Assembly (NCBI GenBank): GCA_963850535.1
Contig: CAWKMC010000056.1
Span: 42,814-106,813, forward strand
DNA length: 64,000 nt
Direction of reading: 5' to 3'
From: JAMXLO01 sp963850535
GTDB lineage: Bacteria > Pseudomonadota > Alphaproteobacteria > Acetobacterales > Acetobacteraceae
The position numbers and the translations under genes were made by a program. The notes beneath the pieces were generated by a model. It did not search any database and was not told the origin of the DNA. It saw nothing but the letters and a program-made list of their open reading frames with translations. Below, one piece after another: positions 15,494-25,944 of this stretch (the stretch's first letter is position 1; each line of letters starts with the position of its first letter).

Positions 15494-16945
15494 TCAAGGC
15501 AGCCGGTGGGCAAGCTGGCCGAGGACGCGCCAGCTCAGCCGATCGAACGCAGCGCCGTTGCCGGCGGCCATTGCGCCTTTCACCTCTATTGAGCGGAACC
15601 GCTGCGCACGGAACGTTGGCGAGAAGTGCTGCGCCTCCAACCCGGCCTTCAGCTTCAGCAGCGTCAGGAACCGCTGCGGATTGGGCACCTCTTCCCAGAC
15701 GCTGGGCAGGAACAGCGAGCGCAACCCCAGATCCTCAATTATCAGCCCGTCGACGCCAGGTCGAAGCTGCTGCAGCAGATCGACCTCATCGGCGAACCGC
15801 ATCGGCTCGGGCGCTGTCAGTACCGAGACCGATAGGGAGAGCCCGGGCAGCTCCAGCCAGTCCAGCCCCGGAAAGCGTGGGTCGCGGAACGCGGCGTTGA
15901 AGGCGTGCTGCGTCACGTCGACGATCAACGGTCGGGTCGCCACCGCCGAGCCGATACAGCCGCGCAGGGCACCGTCGCTGCGGCGCAGCGTGACGAACGC
16001 GGCACCAGGGGCGGCGAGCAGTGCCGCAGTGCGCTCGTCAATCGTCACGGGTGCCGGCTGCCCGGTGTCCAACCCACAGAGGATCGAGCGCCGCGCCAAT
16101 GCGATCAGATCGTCGCCGATCGCCTCCACGGCAGCGCGTTCGGCATCTTCATAGAGCGCCCAGGCGCCGTAGCCGACCACGCGGTCCTTCGGCCCCGCCG
16201 TATCGCCGGAATTGCGCAGATCGAGGCGCTCGATCGTCATTTTCCTCCGCCGCGCTTCCAGCAGCAGCCCCCGCGTGGGAATGGCACCGCAGGCCTGCGA
16301 CGGTCCAAGCGCGTCGAGGTCAAACCGCTCGATTGCCTCGGCCGTCGCCTGGTCCACGCGGCGGCACGTGGCGTAGTCCAGGTAGTGCGACAGGTCGGTG
16401 GAGATGACGATCAGCGTCTCCGGCCCACCCCACAGCGCATCGAACACCGCCGCGACCGCCTCGGGCGGTGCATCCCCGGCGACGATCGGCACCAGGCGAA
16501 AATCGCCCAGCACCTGCTGCAGGAACGGCACATGCACCTCGAGCGCGTGCTCGCGCTGATAGGCGGCATCTAGTTCGCCGACCATGGGCAGGGACCGCAG
16601 CCGCGCGATCGCGTCCATGTCCAGGTGGACAGTGTCGCCCGGCATCGCCCAAGCCTCGGCGGTGTCGACCGCCAGACCGCGGAAAGCGACGTAGTGCGAC
16701 GGCCCGATCAGCACCACGCGCCTGATCTTTCCTCGCGCCGCGGCAAGCCGGGCATAGGCACGCGCCGCCACAGGCCCGGAATAGACGTAGCCGGCGTGTG
16801 GGGCGATGATCGCTTTCGGCAGCGCCGCCGCGGGCGCGTCGTTCGCCGCCTCCGACAAAAACGATTTGAGCTGCCGCTCCAGCACGTCGCGTTCGGCTGG
16901 GTAAAATGTACCGGCCACGGCGGGATAGCGGATCGCAGTCATCAT
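15494..16945 (-). CDS. AmmeMemoRadiSam system: fused Memo (AmrB) and AMMECR1 (AmrA) domains
   Basis: A 483-residue two-domain protein. Residues about 1-285 form a Memo domain (YPAVAGTFYP, APHAGYVYSG, GPSHYVAFRG, STDLSHYLDY, CGAIPTRGLL), related to class III extradiol dioxygenases and containing metal-site His and Cys residues. Residues about 300-480 form an AMMECR1 domain (FVTLRRSDGALRGCIGS, DPRFPGL, FLPSVWEEV). With the radical SAM enzyme encoded divergently, this makes up the widely conserved AmmeMemoRadiSam set whose biological product is unresolved. Usually the two domains are separate genes; here they are one chain. I use the first of two adjacent ATGs (16945/16942); the longer frame would cross the divergent gene. 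Confidence 0.93.
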   Translation of the reverse strand: MMTAIRYPAVAGTFYPAERDVLERQLKSFLSEAANDAPAAALPKAIIAPHAGYVYSGPVAARAYARLAAARGKIRRVVLIGPSHYVAFRGLAVDTAEAWAMPGDTVHLDMDAIARLRSLPMVGELDAAYQREHALEVHVPFLQQVLGDFRLVPIVAGDAPPEAVAAVFDALWGGPETLIVISTDLSHYLDYATCRRVDQATAEAIERFDLDALGPSQACGAIPTRGLLLEARRRKMTIERLDLRNSGDTAGPKDRVVGYGAWALYEDAERAAVEAIGDDLIALARRSILCGLDTGQPAPVTIDERTAALLAAPGAAFVTLRRSDGALRGCIGSAVATRPLIVDVTQHAFNAAFRDPRFPGLDWLELPGLSLSVSVLTAPEPMRFADEVDLLQQLRPGVDGLIIEDLGLRSLFLPSVWEEVPNPQRFLTLLKLKAGLEAQHFSPTFRAQRFRSIEVKGAMAAGNGAAFDRLSWRVLGQLAHRLP

Positions 16946-16960
16946 CGCCAAATATAAGCG

Positions 16961-18049
<1,089 letters not shown>

Positions 18050-18211
18050 GCCTGACCCCAGACGGAAACCTTCGTTACACCAAACGATCAGGTCCCATTC
18101 AAGGCAAGGCTCCTGCAAGCCTTGAAGGTCTCGATTCGCCGGCCGCAGACGCGTGGCCGCAGCCTCCTCACGTTGGCGAGCCGCTGATGCGGCTATCTGT
18201 TTGAGTTGCTA

Positions 18212-19027
18212 TCAGGCAACCAGCCTGCCGGCACCCTCGATCACCTCGTCCCAATCGTCCACCTCGCGGTTCACCGGCGCGATCAGGACGTGTTGCACAC
18301 CGACCGCCTCGTACGCTGCAAGGCGATCGCGCAATTCACCTTGATCCTTGCCGTTCCACTGAATGCGCATCGAGATTGTAAAGTCATTCGGCCTGGCTGC
18401 GCGCAGCCGCTGCACAATGGGGGCGGCTTCCTCGGGAGATTCGCGGCTGCCGTGCCAACCATCGGCAATGCGCATGGTACGCTTCAGCGCCGCGTCCGAG
18501 CTGCCGCCGATCCATAACGGAATCGGACTGACTGGGAGCGGCAGCATCGTCATGTCGCGGATCTTCGCCGGTATGTACTTGGCTTCGAACGTCACAGGAT
18601 CCTGAGACCAAACGGCGCGCATCATGGCGATGCCTTCGTCCATGCGCCGGCCGCGCTCATTGAAGGGAACGCCGAGGGCGGCGAATTCCGGCTCCAGCCA
18701 CCCGACTCCGGCGCCAAGGATCAGTCGGCCTTCCGACAGGTTGTGCAGGGTCGCAAGCTCTTTCGCCAAGGGCAAAGGATGACGCATCGGCAGCACCAGC
18801 ACGGTGGTGCCAAGGCGGACGCGTCTGGTGACCGCGGCAGCGTAACTCAGCGTCACCACCGGGTCGTAGAACAGGGGCGAGCGCGGAAATTCCTTGCGCG
18901 GCACGATGATATGCTCACTGACCCAGACATCGTCGAAGCCCAGATCCTCAGCACGCATGGCGTGACGGCGGATCAGCGCGGGCGTGGCCTGCTCGCCTGC
19001 GTGCGGCAGATGAATGCCAAATTGCAT
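18212..19027 (-). CDS. LLM-class flavin-dependent oxidoreductase
   Basis: A 271-residue luciferase-like monooxygenase-fold protein starting MQFGIHLPHAG at 19027. Motifs GFDDVWVSEHI, RVRLGTTVLVLPMRHPL, LSEGRLILGAGVGWLEPEF and PIPLWIGGSS place it with the F420/FMN-dependent TIGR03619-like group. It uses reduced flavin or F420 to oxidise an unknown small molecule. The upstream frame to 19147 overlaps the divergent RidA promoter and is rejected. It is convergent with amrS. Confidence 0.85.
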   Translation of the reverse strand: MQFGIHLPHAGEQATPALIRRHAMRAEDLGFDDVWVSEHIIVPRKEFPRSPLFYDPVVTLSYAAAVTRRVRLGTTVLVLPMRHPLPLAKELATLHNLSEGRLILGAGVGWLEPEFAALGVPFNERGRRMDEGIAMMRAVWSQDPVTFEAKYIPAKIRDMTMLPLPVSPIPLWIGGSSDAALKRTMRIADGWHGSRESPEEAAPIVQRLRAARPNDFTISMRIQWNGKDQGELRDRLAAYEAVGVQHVLIAPVNREVDDWDEVIEGAGRLVA

Positions 19028-19149
19028 GGGCCAGCTCCTCAGTTGCTTCAAGCCGTAACAGCACGGCTGGCGCGGATGGTCCAGAGCAGCTTTCGCGCGC
19101 GTTGGAACCCCTATATGCGACGGTGAGCCACCGGGACGAGGAGCCATTC

Positions 19150-19545
19150 ATGACATCGCGGGTCCAGACTTTGACGCCGCCAAATAAGCCGACGCCGATC
19201 GGTCCTTACAACCACATCACCAAGGTGGGCGAACACATCTGGATTGGCGGAACGGCTGGTGTAGACCCGGCGATGGGGCAACTTGCGGGATCCGATGTCG
19301 CGGCGCAGACAAAGCAGATCCTGCAATCGTTCAAGGTGATGCTGGATGGCGTCGGGTCCGACTTGGACCACACCGTGCACATCAACATCTTCCTCAAGAG
19401 CATGACGGATTTTGATGCCATGAACGCGGCCTATGTCGAGGTGATGGGCGAACATCACCCGGCACGCACGGTCGTTGCCGTCAGTGAGCTGCCCAAGCCC
19501 GGCGCGCTGCTGACAATGAATTTGACTGCCGTGACGCGAACATAG
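19150..19545 (+). CDS. RidA-family protein
   Basis: A 131-residue YjgF/RidA-fold trimer subunit with GPYNHITKVGEHIWIGGTAGVD and VGSDLDHTVHINIFLKSMTDF, ending GALLTMNLTAVTRT. Canonical RidA has an Arg in the C-terminal IEIEAIA-type strand that binds the imine substrate; here that strand reads LTMNLTAV, so this may be one of the Rid subfamilies without classic deaminase activity. A GAGGAGCC site precedes the ATG at 19150. It is followed by an SMP-30 gene on the same strand. Confidence 0.85.
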   Translation: MTSRVQTLTPPNKPTPIGPYNHITKVGEHIWIGGTAGVDPAMGQLAGSDVAAQTKQILQSFKVMLDGVGSDLDHTVHINIFLKSMTDFDAMNAAYVEVMGEHHPARTVVAVSELPKPGALLTMNLTAVTRT

Positions 19546-19629
19546 TTAACCCAAGGCTGGCGCCAACGGTTGTCGCACCTGCCCTCCCCCCGCACAATGC
19601 GCGGAACACATGCTGGAGGAAACCGCACC

Positions 19630-20580
19630 ATGAGCTCGCGCTGGGAGGCCAACGCGCCACCAATCCGTTATCCGGACCCAGGTATCGTTTCGCTCGATCC
19701 ACGCTTCGAGCGCATCGTTCTGGGACATGCGGCGATCGAGCGTATTGCCACAAACTGCCGTTTCACTGAAGGGCCGGTGTGGTTCGGCGACACGCGACAG
19801 CTGTTGTGGAGCGACATTCCGAACGATCACATCATGCGCTGGGACGAGGAAACAGGGGCGGTGAGCACCTTCCGGCGTCCGTCACACTACGCCAACGGCA
19901 ACACGCGCGACCGACAAGGACGACTGGTCACTTGCGAGATGGGCAGCCAGAGAGTGACGCGCACTGAATATGATGGCACCATCACCGTGCTGGCCGAACG
20001 GTTCGAGGGCAAGCGGCTGACCGGACCCAACGACGTCGTGGTGAAGTCGGACGGATCGATCTGGTTCAGTGACAATGGTGCCGGGATCCGAGGGAACTAT
20101 CTGGGGCACAAGGGCGAAGCGGAGCTGCCGTTCCGCGTGTATCGCATTGATGGCCGCACTGGCGCACTCACGGTGGCGATCGACGATATGGCGCGACCGA
20201 ACGGGCTTGCGTTCTCACCAGATGAATCGAAGCTCTACGTAGTGGATACGCCGGCGGAGCCGAAGACCACCCATGCGTATGATATCGTGGATGATGGGAC
20301 GCGGGCGGTGAACGGACGCGTATTCTTCGACACCAAAGGGTGGGCTGACGGCATCAGGGTGGATACCGAGGGCAATGTCTGGTGTGGGTTCACCGGCGGT
20401 GAGGGCGAGGATGGCGTGGCAGTGTTCGCACCGGACGGCAAGCTGATAGGGCGCATCTTGCTGCCTGAGCGTTGTGCCAATGTCTGCTTTGGTGGGACAA
20501 AGCGGAACCGGCTGTTCATGGCGGCAAGCCAGTCGATTTACGCGCTGTATGTCGAGACACAGGGCGTGCGGGGAGGCTAA
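19630..20580 (+). CDS. SMP-30/gluconolactonase-like hydrolase
   Basis: A 316-residue six-bladed beta-propeller lactonase starting at the ATG at 19630 (GGAGGAAA site upstream). Metal-site residues of the SMP-30/gluconolactonase/LRE family are visible: FTEGPVWF (Glu), GPNDVVV (Asn), and the MARPNGLAFSPDESKLYVVDT blade with its Asn and Asp. These enzymes hydrolyse sugar lactones with one divalent metal. It is 84 bases downstream of the ridA-like gene. Confidence 0.88.
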   Translation: MSSRWEANAPPIRYPDPGIVSLDPRFERIVLGHAAIERIATNCRFTEGPVWFGDTRQLLWSDIPNDHIMRWDEETGAVSTFRRPSHYANGNTRDRQGRLVTCEMGSQRVTRTEYDGTITVLAERFEGKRLTGPNDVVVKSDGSIWFSDNGAGIRGNYLGHKGEAELPFRVYRIDGRTGALTVAIDDMARPNGLAFSPDESKLYVVDTPAEPKTTHAYDIVDDGTRAVNGRVFFDTKGWADGIRVDTEGNVWCGFTGGEGEDGVAVFAPDGKLIGRILLPERCANVCFGGTKRNRLFMAASQSIYALYVETQGVRGG

Positions 20581-20583
20581 CGG

Positions 20584-21612
20584 TCAACCGACCAGTGCCT
20601 TGGCGAGAAACGGCAGGCTCTCGTCCATCCGGTAATCGACGCCGCTATGGTTGTCGGGAAACTCCTCATAGCGGTGCTCGATGCCAAGCTCTTTGAGCCG
20701 ACGGACGAACCGACGTGCGCCGTACAGCAGGTTGAACTGATCCCTTTCGCCGCAGTCGATATACAGTGCTTTCAGGCGGCGAAGATTGTCGACGTGGGTA
20801 TCTACGGCAACGACCGGATCATGACGCAGCCAGTTCGCCCAGCGTTCCTCAATCACCTCGCAGGTGTCGAACGTCACCGGCAGCCGCATGCCAAGGAACT
20901 GCGCCGGGTCGGGATCGTAGCTGGCAGCCATGGCCAATACGTTGAACACCTTGAATGCGCCGTCGGGGTGTTTCTTGGCGTCCTCGAGCTGCTGCCACCA
21001 CCGTTCGATGGAGTTCTCGCTGCCGGCGAGGGCGCGCAGCGTCGCGGGCATGTCGGGCAGATAGCAAAGCTCGAAGCCCATATCGCCGGAGTGGCAGGCG
21101 ATCGCTGACCAGATGTCGGAATGACGCAGCCCGTGCATGATGGCGCCGTAACCGCCCGAGCTCTTGCCGAACACTCCACGCCGGCCGTCACCGCCGCAGC
21201 GGAAGCGTTCCTCGATCGCGGGGAGCATTTCGTGCAGCAGGTAATCCTCCCACCGGCCGATTGCCGCGGAGTTGATGTACTGATTGCCGCCGACGCGGGT
21301 GAAGCAATCGGGGAAGGCGACAACGACCGGCGGCATAAGGCCTTCGCCGATCAGGCGATCGAGCCGCTCCGGAAGGTTTTCGCGAAAGCCAACCCAATTG
21401 GTGTGGCCCAGACCGCTACCGGTAAATCCGACGAGGTCGACCAGCACCGGCAGTCCCTCGCCTCTGTGGCCGGCCGGGATATACACATCCACCAGCCGCG
21501 CCGCGGGATCGCCGAGCATGTTGGCCTTTAGAGCTTCGCTCTCGACCGTGATCCTGCTGACTGTGCCCATCGGGCCAAAGAACTTGCGCATGGTGGCGAG
21601 CACATCCCCCAT
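20584..21612 (-). CDS. Enterochelin esterase/esterase D-like alpha/beta hydrolase
   Basis: About 342 residues of the PF00756 esterase family. The nucleophile elbow is GKSSGGYGA (GxSxG), an acid is likely in YIDCGERDQFN, and the catalytic His is in FPDNHSGVDYR. No leader peptide is seen. The start is either the ATG at 21612 (11 bases after the upstream MFS stop) or the ATG at 21591. It likely acts on a small ester or the product of the adjacent exporter gene. It is convergent with the SMP-30 gene, 3 bases apart. Confidence 0.82.
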   Translation of the reverse strand: MGDVLATMRKFFGPMGTVSRITVESEALKANMLGDPAARLVDVYIPAGHRGEGLPVLVDLVGFTGSGLGHTNWVGFRENLPERLDRLIGEGLMPPVVVAFPDCFTRVGGNQYINSAAIGRWEDYLLHEMLPAIEERFRCGGDGRRGVFGKSSGGYGAIMHGLRHSDIWSAIACHSGDMGFELCYLPDMPATLRALAGSENSIERWWQQLEDAKKHPDGAFKVFNVLAMAASYDPDPAQFLGMRLPVTFDTCEVIEERWANWLRHDPVVAVDTHVDNLRRLKALYIDCGERDQFNLLYGARRFVRRLKELGIEHRYEEFPDNHSGVDYRMDESLPFLAKALVG

Positions 21613-21623
21613 GCCGAGGGCTG

Positions 21624-22811
21624 TCAATGTGGCAGGACCGGACGGCGCGTCGTGCGTGCGAACAGCAGCGCCGCGATAAGAGCACCAAACAGGATAACGA
21701 ACAGCCACAACAGACCCTGCGGGTTGCGGATGTCCATCGCGATGCCGCCAAGTGGCGGCCCCACCAGTCCACCAAGCCCGTACGCGATGATCATGGCGGC
21801 GTTGACGCTGACCAGTTCGCCGCGTCGGAACCGGTCGCCGGCGATGCTGAGCGCCACAGGATAGATCCCCGACGCCGTCCCACCCCAGATGAACAGCACA
21901 ACGAACAGTATCGCGGGCGGCACCGGCACGTTTGCCAACAGTGCAGCTCCCGCCAGCCCAACGATGCTGCACAGGCGCAGTGCCGCGACGCGCGAGAGGC
22001 GGTCAGACAGCCAGCCGATCGCGACCTGCAGCACGATCGAGCCAAAGAAGATCGCCGACAAAGTGGCCGCGGTCAGCCGCTGGTCCAGCCCGCTGCGTAC
22101 ACCCCAGATCGGCAGCAAGTTCACCAGTGTAGCCTCGTACAGTCCGAAAACGGCGACTGTCGCCATTATCCCGGGCGCCCGCGCAAACATGCGCAACGGT
22201 GTTGCGGCTCCTTCGCTGCCGAAGGTGTCGCCGGCGCGGTGGACGCCAGCCAGCGGAACGGCGGCCAATGCGCTGATGACAGCGTTGGCGACAAAAGGTG
22301 GCCAGCCAATGACACCGGTCAGAGATAGAATCAGCGGCCCCAATCCGAATCCCGCCGAGAGGGCCGCCGCATACACTCCCAGGATCCGCCCACGCCCGGT
22401 GTCACCGGCCAGTTGATTGATCCAGGCCTCGCCGGCGGTGAAAATGCTCGATCCGACCGCCGCGTTGAGCGGGCGCAGAATGAACCACTCGGTGATGCTG
22501 TCGAGCGGCTTCATCGCCAGAAACAGCGCGATGTCGAGGCCGAAGCAGATCAGCAGGAAGTCGCGGATGCCGAAGCGTTGGATCAGCCTAGGCGCGAGCA
22601 GGGGCCCAATCAGGACGCCGATGAACGTAGCGCCCGCGTTCATTCCGTTCAGTGTGGCGTCAATCCCTCGCTGTTCCAGCAGCAGCGACAGCAGCGGCCC
22701 GGCCTGACCGACGCTAAGGCCGAAGACGGTAACTGACGCAATCGCCGCAGCCAGGCTCCAGCGCCGCTCGCGTTCGGGTTCTGGCAGCCTACTTGCATCC
22801 GTGCTTGGCAT
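21624..22811 (-). CDS. MFS transporter (YcaD-like)
   Basis: A 395-residue major facilitator with about 12 hydrophobic segments. It starts MPSTDASRLPEPERERRW at 22811, with the conserved GLSVGQAGPLLSLLLEQRG and a FIGVLIGPLLAPRLIQRFG segment after TM2, resembling YcaD/YfkF-like proteins. The substrate is unknown. It lies 35 bases from a divergent Bcr/CflA-type MFS gene and upstream of the esterase. Confidence 0.85.
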   Translation of the reverse strand: MPSTDASRLPEPERERRWSLAAAIASVTVFGLSVGQAGPLLSLLLEQRGIDATLNGMNAGATFIGVLIGPLLAPRLIQRFGIRDFLLICFGLDIALFLAMKPLDSITEWFILRPLNAAVGSSIFTAGEAWINQLAGDTGRGRILGVYAAALSAGFGLGPLILSLTGVIGWPPFVANAVISALAAVPLAGVHRAGDTFGSEGAATPLRMFARAPGIMATVAVFGLYEATLVNLLPIWGVRSGLDQRLTAATLSAIFFGSIVLQVAIGWLSDRLSRVAALRLCSIVGLAGAALLANVPVPPAILFVVLFIWGGTASGIYPVALSIAGDRFRRGELVSVNAAMIIAYGLGGLVGPPLGGIAMDIRNPQGLLWLFVILFGALIAALLFARTTRRPVLPH

Positions 22812-22846
22812 GGCCGCTGAACGGCTCCGACAGGGTGAGACACGAC

Positions 22847-24049
22847 ATGGAGTGGCACAGATCGCTGCTTTCCGGCAGCCGGGGGCAGGCGCCATTTCCG
22901 CTGATTGTCGCGGTGACGGCCTGCGGCACGCTGGGAATGCACCTGATCATTCCGGCCTTACCGGCAACCGCGAAGGCGCTCGACGTCTCCGCAGGAACTG
23001 TCCAGCTCACCATCACGCTGTATCTGATTGGCCTGGCAATTGGGCAGCTCCTGTATGGGCCGATATCGGATCGGTTCGGGCGTCGCCCGGTGCTTTTGGT
23101 GGGGCTGGCCTTGTTCACCCTGGCCAGCACTGCCAGTGCCGCCGCACCGAATGCCTGGATGCTGGTCATCGCCCGCATCCTGCAGTCGATCGGCGCCTGC
23201 AGCGGCCTGGTTCTGGGTCGTGCAATTGTGCGCGATGCGGCTGCGCCGGACCGGGCGGCAGCACAGCTCGCGTTGTTGACGATGGTGATGTCGGCGGCCC
23301 CTGCGATCGCCCCGGTGCTGGGCGGTTACGCGACCGCCTGGTTCGGTTGGCGAGCGGCATTCGCGCTGCTGGCGATTGTTGGCGCAGCCACGCTGGCGTT
23401 CGCGGTGGCGCTGCTGCCGGAGACCAGCGCGCTGCAGGCGAGCCCGAGGGCGCCGCTGTTCCTGAATTCGCTTCGCCTGTTCCGCTCGCGCGCCTTCTGC
23501 GGGTTCGTGCTGGGCGGAGCCTGCACCACCACATCGTTCTACGCCTTCATGGCGGCGTCGCCGTTCATTCTGGTCAACCTGCTGCACCAGCCGGCAGAGC
23601 GCGTCGGGCTTTTTTATCTGTTGCTGATGGCTGGGGTCGCGGCGGGCAGTCTGTCGGCCAATCGTCTGGCAGGAAAGATCCGAACACCGAACGCGCTCCG
23701 CATCGCCAACGCGATCGCAATCGCTGGGTCGGCGTGCTTCCTACTGGCCTACCTTGCCGGGTGGCTGAACGTGGTGTCGGTGATTGCACCGGTGGTGCTG
23801 TTCATGGTCGGCGCCGGAATGGCCAGTCCGTTCGCGCTGAGTGGCGCGGTCAGCGTCAATCCGCACGCGATCGGCGCCGCCTCTGGGCTGTACGGCTTTA
23901 CGCAGATGTCTTACGGCGCGCTTTGCACCATCGTGGTGGAGGTTTGGCGGCCCGGGTCGGTGTTCACTGTCGCCATGGTGCTGTTCGGTTCGGCTCTGCT
24001 GGGTCAGGCAGCGCTTTCGTTTGCGGTGCGCCGAAGCTCGCTCGGTTGA
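22847..24049 (+). CDS. Bcr/CflA-family MFS drug-resistance-type exporter
   Basis: A 400-residue 12-TM transporter starting MEWHRSLLSG at 22847 after AGGGTGAGA. Features of the DHA1 Bcr/CflA group: LGMHLIIPALPATAKALD, YGPISDRFGRRPVLL (motif A), QSIGACSGLVLGRAIVRD, and AAPAIAPVLGGYATAWFGWRAAF (motif C). It probably exports a hydrophobic drug or metabolite by proton antiport. Its 3' end overlaps the convergent TAXI gene by 46 bases. Confidence 0.9.
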   Translation: MEWHRSLLSGSRGQAPFPLIVAVTACGTLGMHLIIPALPATAKALDVSAGTVQLTITLYLIGLAIGQLLYGPISDRFGRRPVLLVGLALFTLASTASAAAPNAWMLVIARILQSIGACSGLVLGRAIVRDAAAPDRAAAQLALLTMVMSAAPAIAPVLGGYATAWFGWRAAFALLAIVGAATLAFAVALLPETSALQASPRAPLFLNSLRLFRSRAFCGFVLGGACTTTSFYAFMAASPFILVNLLHQPAERVGLFYLLLMAGVAAGSLSANRLAGKIRTPNALRIANAIAIAGSACFLLAYLAGWLNVVSVIAPVVLFMVGAGMASPFALSGAVSVNPHAIGAASGLYGFTQMSYGALCTIVVEVWRPGSVFTVAMVLFGSALLGQAALSFAVRRSSLG

Positions 24050-24999
24050 CCGCCGCGCGTGCCTCGTTCTTGGACGCCACCCTTCGCAGTCAGGTACATT
24101 GGCCACTTGTCGGTCACGGCCGTGGGGTCGATCTCCTCCCACTTCGGGTGTGTGCCGCGGGTCTCGCGGATATCGCCGACCACATTTGCGAGCTTGTCGT
24201 GGATCATCTGCAGCTGATCATGCTTGCTTTGGGATGTGTAGTTGCGCGTCACAAGCATCGCTCGGATCGAAAGGGTCTGCACACCCTCTTGCCCGAGGTT
24301 ACGGTAGGTCAGCGTCGTTTTCTCATAAACCGGTGCCAGCCTGGCCGCCATCGCATCGCTTACGCCCAGCAACTTGTAGTCGCGGGAGAGTTCGCTCACC
24401 CAGTCAAGCGGCTGGCCCCCCACGGCCAGGATGGCCTGGATCTGATCGCCTTTCAGCGCTTCAAGGGCCGCATTCTGATCGGGATACTCCGTCGGCGCCC
24501 AGCCGATCAGCGCCATCGGGCTGAGGACCTGCTCGGTGATGATGGCACCGCCCCAGAACCCGAGCTTCTGACCACCCAGATCATCGAGGGACGTGAGAGG
24601 TTTGGACTTGAAGAACGGCATGCCCAAGATGCCGCCTGACGGTGCCGACTTTGCGATGAAATGCACTTCTTCGGTGTGCAAGAGCGCCAGAACCCGGATG
24701 CGTTCCTTGAGGTTCGTCTCCTTGGAGGCGCGGACGACAAGCGCATCAAGCTGAGTAACGCCGAGTTCCGCCTGATTGTCCATCACCCGATCGATGTTGG
24801 TCAACGAACCGTCCGACTCTGTGTTGATGATCAGCCCAGGCGCGGCCGCGTCGAACTCTTTCATGAGCCGATAATAGGTTCCGTTCGCGCCGCCTGATGA
24901 GACGACCATCGGCCTCTGTATCGTTTGGGCCCTCGCGCGACTTGTAGCTGAACAGAGGCCAAGCGCCGGCACTGCGGCAATGAACGTTCTTCGCTGCAT
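24004..24999 (-). CDS. TAXI-family TRAP transporter solute-binding protein
   Basis: A 331-residue periplasmic protein with a leader (MQRRTFIAAVPALGLCSATSRARA) and a TAXI/NMT1-like fold: VVSSGGANGTYYRLMKEF, NQAELGVTQLDALVV, LGGQKLGFWGGAII. TAXI receptors normally feed a fused DctQM permease, but no TRAP permease gene lies nearby. Upstream on the same strand are a 46-aa membrane peptide and a coiled-coil membrane protein, which may be co-transcribed. The ligand is unknown. Confidence 0.82.
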   Translation of the reverse strand: MQRRTFIAAVPALGLCSATSRARAQTIQRPMVVSSGGANGTYYRLMKEFDAAAPGLIINTESDGSLTNIDRVMDNQAELGVTQLDALVVRASKETNLKERIRVLALLHTEEVHFIAKSAPSGGILGMPFFKSKPLTSLDDLGGQKLGFWGGAIITEQVLSPMALIGWAPTEYPDQNAALEALKGDQIQAILAVGGQPLDWVSELSRDYKLLGVSDAMAARLAPVYEKTTLTYRNLGQEGVQTLSIRAMLVTRNYTSQSKHDQLQMIHDKLANVVGDIRETRGTHPKWEEIDPTAVTDKWPMYLTAKGGVQERGTRGGQPSELRRTANESAA

Positions 25000-25020
25000 G
25001 ATCTTCTCCCTGTCTGTTCG

Positions 25021-25161
25021 TCAATGGAACCTAAACTCATGCGGATCGAGCGGCATGCGATGCTGAGTGAGCGGTGGCGTCGGCGTGCCTCGGTTGTTCA
25101 GGATGTATGCGGTGATCACCAGGACAACGGCCGCAAGCAGAGCCAAGGCGTATCTACGCAT
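25021..25161 (-). CDS. Small membrane peptide (46 aa), unrecognised
   Basis: A short frame from the ATG at 25161 to a stop at 25021. It starts MRRYALALLAAVVLVITAYI, a positively charged N-terminus and one strong hydrophobic segment, and continues with a Pro- and His-rich hydrophilic tail ending PHEFRFH. It lies in the 204-base gap between the coiled-coil membrane gene and the TAXI receptor gene, same strand, and fills most of the gap. The start lies close to a GAGGGG-like stretch. I do not recognise the family; it is predicted to be a single-pass or secreted peptide. Real coding is likely but unproven. Confidence 0.5.
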   Translation of the reverse strand: MRRYALALLAAVVLVITAYILNNRGTPTPPLTQHRMPLDPHEFRFH

Positions 25162-25203
25162 CGCCACGTGCCCCTCGTTGCTGCTTGCCTTGGGTGGGGC
25201 GCG

Positions 25204-25944
25204 TCAGAGAAATCCCGAGCGTGGCGGCTTCGCCGCGACAATTCGCTTGACTTCCTCCTTCTGCAAAATCTGATCTATCTGTGCAAAGGACAGATTGAGA
25301 GCATCGCGGATGCTGTCGATCGCTTCTTCCTTGAGGAACTGCTCGGTCGTGTTGCCGCTGCTGTCCTTCAGCAGGCTGGCCAACTCGCCAGCGGCCTTCG
25401 CAACCTTCCAACGGTCCGCCTGCCTGGCGACGAAGCGTTCAAACTCCTCGAGTTTGATGTCCGCCTGGTGCAGCGACGCCCTGAGCCGATCCACCAGCGC
25501 AGACAACTGATTGATCGAACGCTCCAGGCTGGCGTCGTTCGTTCTATGCAGCTCGACATAGTCATCGAGCTTTTCTCGCAGGGAATCGCGCATCGCGCTG
25601 ATCGCCACCACGTTGGCGCTGGCCGCGGCGAAAGCCTTCCTCCGGTCGATCAGTTCCAACTGGAGCGTCTCGACCGGGTTGCGTCGCGCTGTCACTTTTA
25701 GAAACTTGAGCACTCGGATGCGCCACCAGCGCAGTATGAGCGGCAGCGCTGAAAACCCCATGAAGAGCGCAAGGCCGACGACGCATGCCAGGGCGATCGT
25801 CGTGATCGCCTGAAGCGCAAGCCAAGTGACCGGCGCCATTAATGCAAGCCCGGCCAAAGCACCCGTGCAATAGACGACTTTCTGCATCGGGGTGAGCTGC
25901 CTGAAGTCTTCCGGCAAATTCAAATTAAGGGGACTCATGGACAT
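25204..25944 (-). CDS. Membrane protein with cytoplasmic coiled coil, unknown function
   Basis: A 246-residue protein starting at 25944 (GGAGGG site 9 bases upstream). Two hydrophobic segments lie at about residues 25-45 and 50-72, followed by a basic stretch (RWWRIRVLKFLKVTARRNP). A long helical, charged region (about 90-245) with heptad-like LHRTNDASLERSINQLSALV is probably a coiled coil. I do not recognise a family. A candidate promoter lies 200 bases upstream at 26141-26169. It may be co-transcribed with the 46-aa peptide and TAXI gene downstream. Confidence 0.7.
   Translation of the reverse strand: MSMSPLNLNLPEDFRQLTPMQKVVYCTGALAGLALMAPVTWLALQAITTIALACVVGLALFMGFSALPLILRWWRIRVLKFLKVTARRNPVETLQLELIDRRKAFAAASANVVAISAMRDSLREKLDDYVELHRTNDASLERSINQLSALVDRLRASLHQADIKLEEFERFVARQADRWKVAKAAGELASLLKDSSGNTTEQFLKEEAIDSIRDALNLSFAQIDQILQKEEVKRIVAAKPPRSGFL

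Noticed and set aside
18098..18126. TTCAAGGC-N13-GCCTTGAA hairpin as terminator between amrS and the LLM gene
   Set aside because: An 8-base stem with a long loop and no T-run; plausible but too weak to annotate.
22801..24639. 612-codon open frame on the plus strand
   Set aside because: It overlaps the clear Bcr/CflA MFS gene in another frame and runs into the TAXI gene antisense; its translation is Arg/Gly-rich with no domain, typical of GC-rich shadows.
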